DNA of 64,000 nt, taken from positions 31,341,148 to 31,405,147 of the forward strand of contig NC_054082.1 in the NCBI RefSeq assembly GCF_017562075.2. The letters run 5' to 3'. Below the pieces are notes generated by a model. The model ran no database searches. It was not told the origin of the DNA and worked only from the letters and a program-made list of their open reading frames with translations. A program made the translations under genes and the position numbers. Shown here one piece after another: positions 49,381 to 60,661 of this stretch. The first letter of the stretch is position 1. Every line of letters starts with the position of its first letter. This DNA is from Anopheles merus. Its lineage: Eukaryota > Arthropoda > Insecta > Diptera > Culicidae.

Positions 49381-50448
49381 ATCATATTTCTAAAAAATAC
49401 TACACATTTCTTCAGTAAATGTATACACCTGCAACGATCACTGCGATAAAAACAAATCGCTGCACACATCCCCATAATGGCGAGATTTACATGGTGCCAA
49501 CATGTTTCCCTCCCCTTACACATGCACATACTATTGCTAGAGACCCATTTGTGAGCCTACTGCTCCATATTTCACACCCGTTCGACACGCACGCGTTCCG
49601 GGTGCGTACATCTCACCGAAGAACGCTAACGGCCGTTCGACAAACGAACGATGACGACAACCAACCAACCGACCAGAGCAGAGCAAACGACCGACCGTTG
49701 AAGGTTTTTCGATGATGCCAGCTGGACCGAACGGGCAGCGCTCGAAATGCGATAAATTATCTTCTTAGCACTAATTTATGGCTAATATTGACTTGCGGGT
49801 TGAAATCTTCCATCGCTTTCGGGACGGTACCCGCTGTGCGAATAGTTTTCTCTGGTTCGGTCAGTGGGACGTTCCATTCGTCGATTCGTTCCATTTCGTC
49901 TAGTCTCGTCTAGCTCTGGCACAGTAATGTTGGCCACCATTTGCGATTGCACCGTACGTACGTGCAGGATGAAGCGGCTCGCAAGAAAAACGACACTGGC
50001 CATAACCGTTTACTGAGAACACATCACGCGTTTGCTGATGCTGAATGGCACCTTACCGGAACGGAGCGACCGGGTAGGGTAAGTACCCTATCCAGAAACT
50101 CCCTCAGTAAGCTGGCCCGTGCGATAAAAGATCTGTGCGAATGAGTTCCACAGACTACTTGCTGGCGGAATGTGTTGAATGGGTTCGTAAAATTTACCGT
50201 AAAGAATATTATTGCTAGTTGAGTAGCTGGAAACACGGCCGAACGAAGGGCCCCCTCCTTTGAGCAAATACATCCTACTCACTACTCTCTCTCTATCTCA
50301 CCCTCCAAAGCGAACGGAATTCATGAACTGTGTACCGTGATTTATGGCGAGACATCCTGCAAAAACAAAAGCAAAAAAAAAAGAATCAAAGCGAAACCAT
50401 TCCGGTACTATAGCCCACTCCCATCGATGCAACGAATCATGAACAATT

Positions 50449-50643
50449 ATGTTTTCCTTCGCCCGATCCTGCTTGAAACGGAACCTACAAGACGGAGCAG
50501 TGCTGGCCGATAAGCTTCATCGCAGCTTCAGCACCGTCCATCTGCTTGACTGCTCCCTCGCTCGGCTTATGGATGAGTCCCGAGGGACTCGCTCGGCCAG
50601 GGTGGAAACTTTCGAGTTTCGAGTTGGAATTGGATTGGGATGA
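50449..50643 (+). CDS. Candidate small ORF, 64 codons
   Basis: An ATG-to-TGA frame with many GC-ending codons, similar in style to the confident gene at 61 kb. The predicted product is basic and begins MFSFARSCLKRN; it has no signal peptide, membrane helix or recognised domain. No splice or promoter context supports it. The codon style is the only reason for listing it, and a chance frame is likely. Confidence 0.13.
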   Translation: MFSFARSCLKRNLQDGAVLADKLHRSFSTVHLLDCSLARLMDESRGTRSARVETFEFRVGIGLG

Positions 50644-53270
50644 CTTTTAACTTTCCGTGCAGTTGGAGCAGCGGGATTCCACAGTATAGCCGCGAGCATT
50701 CGGCAAAGGGCTAGCTGGCGTTTGCGTTTTTATTTCCCCATTATTTCGCACCCGTCAATGATAAATAAGCTTCACAGGGGCTCGAGTTCTGAGTGCAGTA
50801 GTTGTTCTGTTATATTTGCCTCGGCTGTCGGTGGAGATGCTAATTTGATGCCAACGAAACCATGCCAATGTCCAATAAATCAATCGAGCGGGGTGAGAAT
50901 AGATTGATCGTTTGTTTCCTTCTTCCGTCGCCTTTAAAGTGGTTGTTTGTAAAAAGACAATTGAACAAGGCAAATATCCCAAAATACCCAATGTCTGATT
51001 TGTCGTAAATGTTTGTTCATTCATGTATGAACGCATTATTTAAAGGCATTTGTTAAGATTAGACATGAGCTGATTATCGTGCAACGTGATATTTGACGTG
51101 TTTGATCTGCGCATAATTTCAATGCGTTATGGTCACACCGAGCCGTTCGTTAAAGTTAAAGGACAGTCATAAGCATCATTAGATAACCCAAGCTTCAGCA
51201 ACGTTCAGCAATACACTCCAATAAATCAATCCATTCAGCTCTTCTTTCTTACTCAAAGCAGTGCCATTTACTTTGGACAATATCCTACCACAAACTGCCT
51301 ACAATGATGCCCTTTCCATTAGTAAATTAGCAAGTGGCATAGAAAGAGCGTAGAAGAAGAAAAAAGCACACACACACACATTAGTTTTCAACCCCCTCGG
51401 TGAGATGCGAACCTGAGCAGCATTAAGCAAAAAGTTTCAGTTCCCCATTGTACGAATTATGCTCCCCACGGACGCAGACAGTACGCTCGCCGTGCATACA
51501 ATCTGCACGGCGCGTGCTGGGCTCACCAATAGCATTCACTCACGCTTTCGTGTGACGAATCGGTTCCCTCCGATGGCCACCGGTTTTGGTGGTGTGAGGG
51601 GGGAGGGGGGGGGGCACTATAGCCCTCCAGCATTGGATGCTCTTGCCTTTCAGCGCATTTCGCCGATGGAATTGTTAAGAAATTCCGCTGAACTATGTAT
51701 GTGGAACCCTCATCAAACGGGACACAATATTTCATCGTAGCTGAATTTTTTATCATAATTGATTTCTGCCATGGAAAGCTTTGGCTCCACTTTTCTTTTT
51801 CGTATGTTTTTTTTTGTGCGCATCTCTTTCCTTTCGCTTCCAACCGCTCAGCGTGGTTGGCGGTTTCCACTTCACACCGTAGCCGTGGACGGGTGTGTGC
51901 GGCCAGACGAACCCACTAGACTGTCGCTTGCCGTAATGTATTGCTTTTTTTTTCGTGTGTGTGTGTGTGTGTGTGTGTATGTGTCAGCTTCCGAAACCGT
52001 AACGAAGCGATTCCGGGTAAGCTGGTATGGTACGGGGGAACTCCCTTTGGGCGTTTGTGTGGAAAGTTTAAGAAATCCGAGAAGTCATCTATTGTGGTAA
52101 GTTTTCGTGCTATGTTACCTTTTCCGAACTATGCTGTGCTAGGTGGTTATAGTTATTTTTTGTTCAGATTTTTCCTCGAAATTTATACTTTCCTAACCAT
52201 CTTGATAATTTTTCAAAACTGTTCAGCTTTTAGCTTTCATAAGTTTGATAAATGAACCTCGAAAGAAGGGAGTTTCATCGGCCTTTACCCTCGCTTCCAA
52301 AGCTCGTTCACGGAAAACGCTAAAAAATAATCTGAAATGAACCGACTCGGCACAACTTTTCCATCTCAATCTGTTCAATCAAAAGTGATTTAAACTCGAT
52401 CTACATCACCCTAACCGTGCGGTAACTGTGGGCGTTGTGAATAGTTTTGAAGCAAGCTTCCAGGAGAGGGGAAGAGGAGGAGAGTGTCCCCTTTTTACAG
52501 GGCACCTGATTGGTGACACAATTCTCGTGGGGAGACGATCCCTTCGAACGGTACCGAAAAACTTGACCGAATGTATCGAACACGAATTGTGAGGCGCTTG
52601 CTGGAGCACACCATTACTAGCAAGCGTCCGCCTGTCACAACACGGCGTAAATCTTGACAAACAAAGGGACTAAGAGGAAGTTAAGCTACGGCAAGGGCAC
52701 ACGAAGTTGTTATAAATGATACAGATGGCTAATAAATTTAACGAAGCCAGATAAATCGCTCAAATCTAACCGCTCCGGGTCCGGGTCCACCGTCGATCGT
52801 TATGCTGCGCCGTAATCCGACCCACCTTCCGACCAAGCCTAAGGTTAGTGGAAAGGTGCGTTCTTCACATCACCGGCAGCAGCAGCAGCAGCAGTTATCC
52901 CTTTTTGTTCTTCCCATCTTAAACAACTCTCCAATGTGTGTGTGTTCGAAAACATTTTTCCAACAGCGTTTATTTTTCACTCGTTTTTCTCTCTCGTTCC
53001 CCTTCTTCTTTAAATCCAATCTGCCACACATCTCCACATCTCATCCCCACTGCGGGCGTAGGGGTGGCGCGTGAAGCATGCAGGTACTCAGTGCGGGTGA
53101 CACTCGAGCCGGAAAATGTGCCACCCGAGAGCCGGTGGTGAATTGACTTGAACGGCAAATGGATGAATGGGTGGCAGTCGCAGGGACTTCGCAGCGTACC
53201 GCCACGGAGACCAACAAGCTGACGCACGTCCGTTCAATGGAGCGGGGGATGTGGACGAATGCTTACTGTC

Positions 53271-53292
53271 GGGGGGGGGGGGGGGGGGGGGG
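53271..53292. repeat. G22 run followed by TAGTCGGG repeats
   Basis: Twenty-two consecutive G, then two copies of TAGTCGGG. The run could form a G-quadruplex and is a likely site of sequence-length error. Confidence 0.95.
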
Positions 53293-54077
53293 TAGTCGGG
53301 TAGTCGGGCACAAAATGGATTGAAGATAATAACGATCGCACTGAATCAAAAGCGTGCTTGAGATAAAAGCCCAACCACCGCTTTCCCGGGGCGGCGGTTT
53401 GCTATTGGGGAGGGTGAGCACGCGCGGAAGAAGGAAACGAGTGCCAAGCAGCGGAAAGCGAAGAATATACGTTAAATAAATCATACACTCATGTTCGACA
53501 AGAGATGGTCTAGCCTGTATTGGAAAACATTTCACTTGTCAGCGAGAAATTTTGTGCAGAGCCGAACCGAGGGCAAGTGCGTAGGGATAATTGACAGTCG
53601 GGATAACGTTGGCGGGCTTTACATGAGACGCGAGCGAGCTGTGACAGTGTGTATTTCCGTTTTATATTACAAATGCCTGTTGTAAATGAATGTTTCAAGC
53701 CATAAACATAAAACATAAATGCACATTAGTTTATTGAATTAATGGCAAACTTAACCTATTAGATGTTTTATGCCAATATTACAACCAATTTTAAAGCATG
53801 ACTAGTAGCTTTGATGTCCTTTGATAGTGTATATTTCTGAGCATCAAAAGAGGTTTTCAACATTGAAGATTATCATACTTTGCTTGTTGTATTTTAGCCT
53901 CAAGATAAAAATATAAAGTAAAACAATTCTTGGATAAATCTTTATTTATGTGGTGGCGCCATACTTGAGGTTCACAATTGGCTGTTGTTCATGAGCAACA
54001 AGAACCACTGATAAATTCAGGCTATTTATTTATTTATTTATTTCTTGATAAAGTATCTGGCCTCCGTTGTCTACATA

Positions 54078-54285
54078 TTCTTCTTCTTCTTTTGGCTGAA
54101 CAACAACCGTTGTCGGTTAACGCCTGGCTGTACCACCTGTGGGGTTGGCTTTCAATGATTTTTGGGTTACTTCCCACAACAGGATAGTCAGTCCTACGTA
54201 TGACGGAACGGTCTATTTGGGGCTTGAACCCATGACGGGCATGTTGTTAAGTCGCACGAGTAAACGACTGTACCATGCGACCGTG
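54078..54285 (-). mobile_element. tRNA-derived SINE, full-length, perfect 9-bp TSD
   Basis: A minus-strand copy with the (CTT)n end at 54078, box B seen as GGGGCTTGAACCCATGACGG on the + strand, and the head near 54265-54285 (CGACTGTACCATGCGACC). The direct repeat GTCTACATA at 54069-54077 and 54286-54294 is the target-site duplication. The body has some copy-specific changes (GGTTAACGCCTGGCTGTACC). Confidence 0.88.
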
Positions 54286-54639
54286 GTCTACATACATCAC
54301 TTAAATACTAAGGGATCTATAACTAAACGTTCCTATGATCTAGTGCTACATGTTCTTTTAAGCGTTGCAAACATTTGGTAACATTAAAGGACAAGTCAAT
54401 TACAATCGAGTAGTCATTAAAAGTTTTGAACATCAAAAGCAAAGGAGCTTTTGAGCACAGTTCAAGCAAGAACGATGGTCAATACATACAAATTATCTGT
54501 TTCTTCAATTTCTACTTGAGACGTACACATTGACTAGAGACAACACTTGCATCTAGGTGCATCCAGGTGACCAGTCAGTACTTTAAAAACAACATGCACA
54601 TGCACTATATATAAATAATGTAAATAATCTATCTGTCAC

Positions 54640-54840
54640 TTATGGTGACGACGCGATCGTTCGAGGATCGACAAGGAGCATCCGTACTTCAGCTAGCGGC
54701 CGCTAGAGGTCTCGGGCTGGACGATAAACGTTCGGACAGAACGAAATGGATCGACTGAGCGTTTGACGGATAGCCGGTGATCGCATGGACTGGGGAATAG
54801 GGCTTTCTTTTTGATCCCGGATCTGCGTGGAAGCGGACGA
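54640..54840. other. GC-rich island in AT-rich DNA, possible TE relic
   Basis: About 200 bp of GC-rich, CpG-containing sequence lie abruptly within AT-rich flanks and next to two retroelement insertions. It contains the short palindrome AGCGGCCGCT at about 54694-54703. It has no open frame of note. It could be a fragment of an older transposable element, but I do not recognise it. Confidence 0.25.
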
Positions 54841-54898
54841 ACTTTTAGTTTACTTTCTTTTGGTTACTAAAATTTTGTACCGTTAAAGACATAATAAA

Positions 54899-54938
54899 TA
54901 AGCAATACGGCAAAGCCGTCCCTACTGAATAAAAAAAA
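54899..54938 (+). mobile_element. 40-bp 3' tail of a non-LTR retrotransposon, 14-bp TSD
   Basis: The direct repeat AAAGACATAATAAA occurs at 54885-54898 and again at 54939-54952. Between the copies lie only 40 bp: a short unique segment containing the stem-loop ACGGC-AAA-GCCGT, then CCCTACTGAAT and an A run. This is the signature of target-primed reverse transcription that aborted almost at once: a 5'-truncated 3' end with a target-site duplication and a poly-A tail. Stem-loops near the 3' end are known recognition elements in some insect non-LTR families. The parent family cannot be named safely from 40 bp. Confidence 0.75.
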
Positions 54939-54952
54939 AAAGACATAATAAA

Positions 54953-57689
54953 ATAATGTTGAAATACTTATAAATGCCTTTTATTTGCCGTTTTTTGGTG
55001 AATTATTTATTTGCAGTCCGGGCGCTGTGCTAAGGCGCAACACTATCTTTCAATCATGGTGTCACATTGACGCACTACAAATTGTATTGGTCACGAAATA
55101 AAACGTCGTCATTTAAAACTACTTTGGTCAATCAAGAGAACTTAAGCGTTTTACCATACTCCGAACTAAAGCTCACAGATAATCCCTATCGGCGCATTGT
55201 AATGATACATCTCAAATAAAACATGATACCTTTGCTACTCGCAATGTCTCATTGAAACCACGAAAATCGTTTAAAATCTGCTCTATTTTTACCAACACCT
55301 ACTTATCCTCCGCAACAACAAAAAAAACTCCAACCGACCGTCATGCACAAAGCAAATTAGCGCAAAAGCCCACCGGTAAGCAGCTTTGCTACCATATGCT
55401 TCCGGGATCCCTGCCCTGCCCAGACCACCCACCCGCGTTATCTCGTTTGTTCTTACGAGCTGGACCGTGCGGAGTTCTCCTCCCGTCCCCGTAAGCACAG
55501 CAAGCGCGATGAATTATTCATACCGCTCCTGACCGTGGTGAAATTGTCCACGCGGAGAAGTACCAAAACGCTCTCGCTTACGCGCGTCCCCGGGATTGGT
55601 TCACGCGGACAGCAGCAGCAGTACCAACCGATGCGGCGTGTAAGTAACCCCGGAGGCTCAAATGCATTCGAAATCCAATTAACGGGGCCGTTTTTCGTTG
55701 TAAATAATGCCGCACTGACGGGCCAAACCAATAAACATGCTACGAGCTCGCGTCTTTTTTTTTCTTCTTTTTTTTGCTCTTTGTCCACCGTGTCCACCCT
55801 CCTCCTTCGCTGGACAGCAGCAACAGCAGCAGCATCGTTACATTATTCATTGGTGAGCTTTTTGGCTGTGTATCTTTCTTCGGCTATTTTGAAATAAAAA
55901 GCAAAAGAAAGAAAAAAATCACGGGAATAAAATGGAAATAAAAGTCAACAACGATTGGTTGGGGGAAGACGTCTCCCGTCGCACCGCCCGTTGCCCTCTG
56001 CGTCCCATTGGGTTGCAATTGATTCCCGTCGATTAATTCGACCGATTCGCTTTTCCGGCTGGTAACTGTTCCGCTTCCGCTTTGCACATTCGAATTGGGT
56101 GGGTGAGCCGCGACACCATTCTAAAAAGCCGCCCTAAATGGAACAAATGCTGTGCAAATGGTATCTTTTTTTTTTGTTGCTATGGGGTTTGGTGGAATCG
56201 TGGGAAGGCATATCGATTTTCATTTGCACTCGATTGCCCATCTAGTGCCTGATTACAGCATTCCGCGGTCAGTCACTTTCTGTTGACAACGGTCGGTCGG
56301 TCGGTTGGTCGCTGTTTTTTTTTTTTTTTTGCTGAAGCGTTCTGCTGAATCCGCCCGGAACGAATTCCCGGAACTGGCCGGGCAAGGAGCGATCGGTTGG
56401 GTCATTTAATTAGGACGAAACGTTAGGGAATTGCCCTTTCGTTTGTCATTTTCTGCGAATTTGCTAGCACTCCCGCCGGTGGCTGACGCGGACCGGCAAG
56501 CAGAGGGTACGTTTTTTTTTCTTCTCCATCCTGTCCGCAGGTTTCGCACAATATATTTTCCAGGTGCTTCTGGCGCTTTTGCAAAACTGTCATCATTGCG
56601 TGCGCTTCGGCAGAGTTCGCAAGAAAAAAGGCCCCCACTTTTCGTTAGAAGGAAATGGAAGAGTAACGAAAATGAAATTATCACTTCAAAGTGAACATTT
56701 CCTCGACTCTTCCCTAGCTGCCTGAGGCTGCGGTCTGGAAGTGTGCCCCCGTCCCTGGGTACGGTACAATCGGTTGCAAAGGTACAGCAGTAGGCCGTGC
56801 CGCTAGGAAAGGGCTTTCCCGAAATCTTAGCAACGCATACAGCAGCAACGGATATACCGGGCGCCTCGGGATTGTTTGTGGTTTGAGCAAACGATTTAAA
56901 ACTCATTCCACCGCCTGCGTGGCCAACGCAGTCGTTCTCCATTTCTCGCCCGATTGCTGCAAGCACTCGAACACTTCGCCCAGCCGGGCGCGTTTCACTT
57001 GATCGTCACCCTAGCGTGCTGCGTGCCGTACCGTGAGCCCGCTCGCAGACGTTTTATTGAAATTGTCTTCCACAAGGGCGAACGACAGAGTGCGCGGAGA
57101 ATCGGTACAGCATTAGCATTGGCAATGTTCGGTCGCTTTGCTGCTTCGCTGGGGGTGCGGGTGTGATGACGCCCGGCAGCCATGTTCACGGCGAGCCACG
57201 AGCGGGTGGCTGAGGATCGTATCGAAGATGAGAACATTAAACGGAGCGATAAAAGATGTGATCCCTTTTGTTTCCTCGCTCACTCTGGCAGCTCTCTCCC
57301 TACGTGGCCCACACCACGGTTTCGTATATTGCCACATTCCGGCGCTCAATCGTAAAGAAAATGTAGCACAAGAATCTAATATGTCGGTACAATTGTCAAA
57401 TGCCGGTACCGTTACCGGGAGCTATATTCTAGATAAACTTTGCCCCACGTAGAAAGTGGCGCACAGAGAAAAGCCTTTTTTTGCAGGATTTTGCTAAAAA
57501 AACATTGTATGGTTTTACGGTTGATTGGATGAATGCAGATGATATTATATCCTTTGCAAGATTGATAGGAAGGATAGTGGAGATACTTGAGTGGTTGAAC
57601 AATCCTCTCTCTATGTTGTATCTTATGTATCAGAAAGATCCGCAGCATTCGTTCAGGACCGGTTAGAGGACCGTTTAAAGTCCAGTATC
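54953..57689. other. Non-coding tract
   Basis: No confident gene. Contents: candidate exon 55424-55639; a T-rich stretch near 55757-55777; T16 at about 56315-56330 preceded by (GGTC)n; and a GC-rich block at 56730-57230 in which both strands carry open frames (186 codons on the minus strand at 56406-56966, none recognised). Confidence 0.45.
55424..55639 (+). CDS. Candidate internal coding exon, 72 codons, unrecognised
   Basis: A 216-nt segment lies between a good acceptor (CCCTGCCCTGCCCAG|A at 55423/55424) and a strong donor (CGT|GTAAGT at 55639/55640). One frame is open throughout and starts and ends in phase 0. The predicted peptide mixes acidic and basic residues (VCSYELDRAEFSSRPRKHSK, then KLSTRRSTKTLSLTRVPGIG and a short QQQQ run), like a disordered region of a larger protein. 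No domain is recognised and no partner exons were found nearby. The (CAG)n run and the minus-strand open frame show it could be chance. Confidence 0.2.
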
Positions 57690-58185
57690 AGTTCCAGAAT
57701 AGGCTTAGTTTCAATATCATTCTGAATCTGAACCGTCTGTCTGTCAGTCTGAACCGGTTCCGGAATCGAAATCGACCTGGGAATCGCAATTTGCTCCGAA
57801 AGCGGAATCAGGATTGACTCCAGAAATGGAATTAACTCCGGAATGAGAAATAGTTCGTGAATTGAAATAAGAAGTTTCCGAAGCAAAATCAGTCTGGAAA
57901 TCTCCATGAGAATGGACCGTTTATAAGTATTTTTTTTGCGGCTATCAATACTTAGCATCATTCGACCCAAACGTCTTTTCCTATGGAGAAAACAAAACCT
58001 ACTCCGCTTCGAAGTCAATTATGATTTTAGAGCCTATTCTGGAATCGATTCCGATTTCGGAGCCGATTACGGGGTCGATTCCGGAACCAATTCCGGAGCC
58101 TATTCATGAACCAATTCCGGAGTCGATTCCGGGATTGATTCCGGAAACTGGTTCCGGACCTGCTATCCGGAATCGATTCCAGAAA
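57690..58185. repeat. Inverted pair of degenerate 12-bp minisatellite arrays (foldback-like)
   Basis: The right arm (about 58026-58180) is a run of roughly 12-bp units close to GATTCCGGAGCC and AATTCCGGAACC. The left arm (about 57690-57880) is built of the same unit in the opposite orientation and is more degenerate. About 140 bp separate them. Each unit is four codons, so both outward strands read as Ile-Pro-Glu-Pro/Ser repeats (ORFs 58021-58248 + and 57653-58018 -), which is a by-product of the 12-bp period rather than evidence of protein. Large inverted arms made of short tandem repeats are the architecture of foldback elements; assignment to that class is inference. Confidence 0.6.
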
Positions 58186-60634
58186 ACTTTGGAGCTGGCA
58201 GGAATCGCTTCTGACGAAATCTTCATGTATCCCATCACTAATGACTAGTACGGGTTGAAGATCAATGGCAGTATTTATGGGCACAGTATTTTGATTTTAG
58301 TCCGATATTTGTGTGGGATCAATGCCAAGAACAGCGGAAGTTGTGAGGCCTATTCCAGCCTGGATGGGTTCTGGAAAATGGCTACAATTAGTTTCGCTTG
58401 ATGTGTCCGATGGACTTAGGAGATGTCTGACGATTAAGTTGTCTTTAAAAAAGATAAGGAATTTATTTAAAAAAATGTATTAAAGATCCCTTTAACCGGA
58501 TCAATTATTTTAGTCAGTTTTTATTCTCCTAGAAATAACTATTTTGCTTCAGTGTTATAGTAATAAAAGTTTTAATTTAATTTAATTTAATTTAATTGTA
58601 ATTTGATTGAACATTTGACAATGAGTATTAAATGCATAGCTAAAGTAAGTCAATACCGCACAAAAATGAAGCCCCCGCCGAAGACACCCATCGAACTGAT
58701 GTACAATGTATACATCCCCCTTCCTGTCTTACGATTAACCGTTCTGCATGCTCTGATTCATTTTAATAATATCAAACTACTTCCAGGGGAGAGGACGGTA
58801 ATGTTCTTTGCACATCTACGATAACTGGATTACTGACGCGATCATGTCGCCGTTTCCGGGTAACTTGCCACACACACACACATTCACCTTGCCTTGTATT
58901 ATTCTTTCCTGTGTCGCGTTTGCGGCAAACATTTCCTTCCCCTCAGTGTGCTCTTCAGCCGAAACGCGCTACTCGTGCGTCCTTACTGAAAGAACGATGT
59001 TGCCCGGATATATTTGACTCATATTCCAGCCGATTCCTTGCATCCCTTTCCTGCAACATGCTCCTCGCCTCCTCCATTCACCAAATAGTTGCTCGAATCC
59101 CTGCTCCCTCCTCTTGATAGCACTATCATCTTCGCCGTCGTCATCGTGGGTCGTGAGGAAAAACACACCTCCCCCAACCGCCAAGTAAAGGAAACTCGCG
59201 TTTCCTTCTTCTGTCCCATGCGAGCCGACGGCGAGCGAAAGTGGGAGGGAAAAACACGGATTTTATGTAGCCATTTCGTACCACTTCTAGCGCTGCTTAT
59301 TGTTGTTTGTTATTTGTCCTCAAATATGCTGTAATACGGTTTGGGAATGTTTGCAGTTTAGTGAACGTGTGCATATTTCTGCTCCTTACTGTTGGAGATG
59401 GTGCTGCTGCTGCTGCTGTTGTGGCGTCTTCCTACCGTGCGTAAGCAATGTACACGCCCTGTCGCCAGCCACAGTTTGTCGCTTGAAACACGGGCGTAAC
59501 ACAGCTAGCCGTCCTGCCCGAAGCGCTTGGCAACTATACTCTCGAGCTCCGGCTAGAAGCGGCACTTTCACTTGTTTACACCATCGCACCGCGGCCCCAG
59601 ACCAGGCATCATCAGTTGGTACCGTGATGTATGGCGGTTTGGCCGTACACCAAGGCCACACGTTTAATAGATACTTTATGCCTGATTTATGCTTCCGCCC
59701 GGGCGGAGCTGTTCACTTAGAAAAGCAGCTTAACGGCGGCACTACGGAAGGGACGAAAGTCGTTCGTCGTTCGCGTCCATTTTGTTGAGATCGGGCGGCC
59801 CCCGACCATGCCCTGGGGGCGGCGGCGAACAGGATGCCCCCTGTCAAGTGCTGGTGAAAACAAGAGAAATAGATACTATCAATCATCGATCGGCAAGGCA
59901 AGGGGTTTGCTCAACAAAAACGCCCTCGCATAGCACAAGCATCAAACAAACAAAAAATCCACCAAAGTGTCATCGAAACCTCGAAAGAGCTATCTTTAGA
60001 GGGACAGCGTTGTGAGTGCCCTGGGGGCAGTGGCCTCGAGATTGAAAGTGATATTTGGTATCTTTGGCTCACACAAGGGCACGGCTAATCAAGGGTTAAA
60101 TCCTGTGTGTATGTGGTAAAACTGGATGCAGAAGTGAAAATAGATTATGTAGGGCGGAAGGGTATTTTCGTCGAAACCAATACAATTATATTAAGATTTG
60201 GGATTTTTTGTTTTCACAATTTGTAGGTTTACACTTGGGAAAAGTATGATGAAGGATTTAATAATGCTTCTATAATGCTAATAAGAATCCAAAATTACGT
60301 TTATAATCCATTTTTGAGTGAGAAACTATGTGTAATTTCCAAAAGATAAAATTTCCTGTTTTTTGACATACAGCCCTTTACCGAGTTACCGCCACTTGGA
60401 AAACGTATTCGAGCTCAACACTTTAATGAGCGAACTCAATTAAATCGACCGCCTTTTCATCGTTAACTCGCTTTTGAAAACATCGAAGCATCGATTCTTG
60501 GAAGTGCCTTCGTGGCAACCACCAACACGCACCACCACGCTCCACCGCCATCATTCTGCTGCCCGGCCAACATTTGACTTGACTTGGCGCGGGTTTTTGG
60601 GTTCGTCGCACCGTCACAACCGGCACGGCTATCA
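58186..60634. other. Non-coding tract
   Basis: No gene is identified. The part at 58260-58800 is AT-rich with (TTTAA)n at 58571-58597. (CTG)n lies at about 59400-59418. A GC-rich block spans 59480-59840. The part at 60050-60420 is AT-rich. Frames here are short or low in complexity. Confidence 0.5.
58571..58597. repeat. (TTTAA)5 pentanucleotide run
   Basis: Five tandem copies of TTTAA, ending TTTAATTG. Confidence 0.92.
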
Positions 60635-60661
60635 CTCGCTCGCTCGCTCGCTCGCTCGCTT
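60635..60661. repeat. (CTCG)n tetranucleotide run
   Basis: About six tandem CTCG/GCTC units, about 490 bp upstream of the start codon of the DM4/12 gene. It may lie in that gene's promoter region. Confidence 0.93.

Larger units (their letters stand above)
49381..54068. other. Non-coding tract
   Basis: No confident gene. Contents: small ORF candidate 50449-50643; (GT)n at 51955-51978; a G-rich run near 51600-51614; (CAG)n near 52877-52895; G22 at 53271-53292; AT-rich DNA from 53690. A + strand frame ending at 53141 (ending NVPPESRW) and an ATG at 52802 followed by a donor-like AAG|GTTAGT look ordinary in composition but could not be joined into a gene. Confidence 0.45.

Noticed and set aside
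56406..56966. 186-codon minus-strand frame
   Set aside because: ATG-initiated and free of repeats, but it has no domain and no splice context, and its codon choice is unremarkable. The GC-rich block also has open frames on the + strand.
57653..58248. IPEP/IPES repeat proteins on opposite strands
   Set aside because: The repeat period of 12 bp is a multiple of three, so any frame avoiding stops gives a protein-like pattern. The two arms are inverted copies of one DNA repeat.
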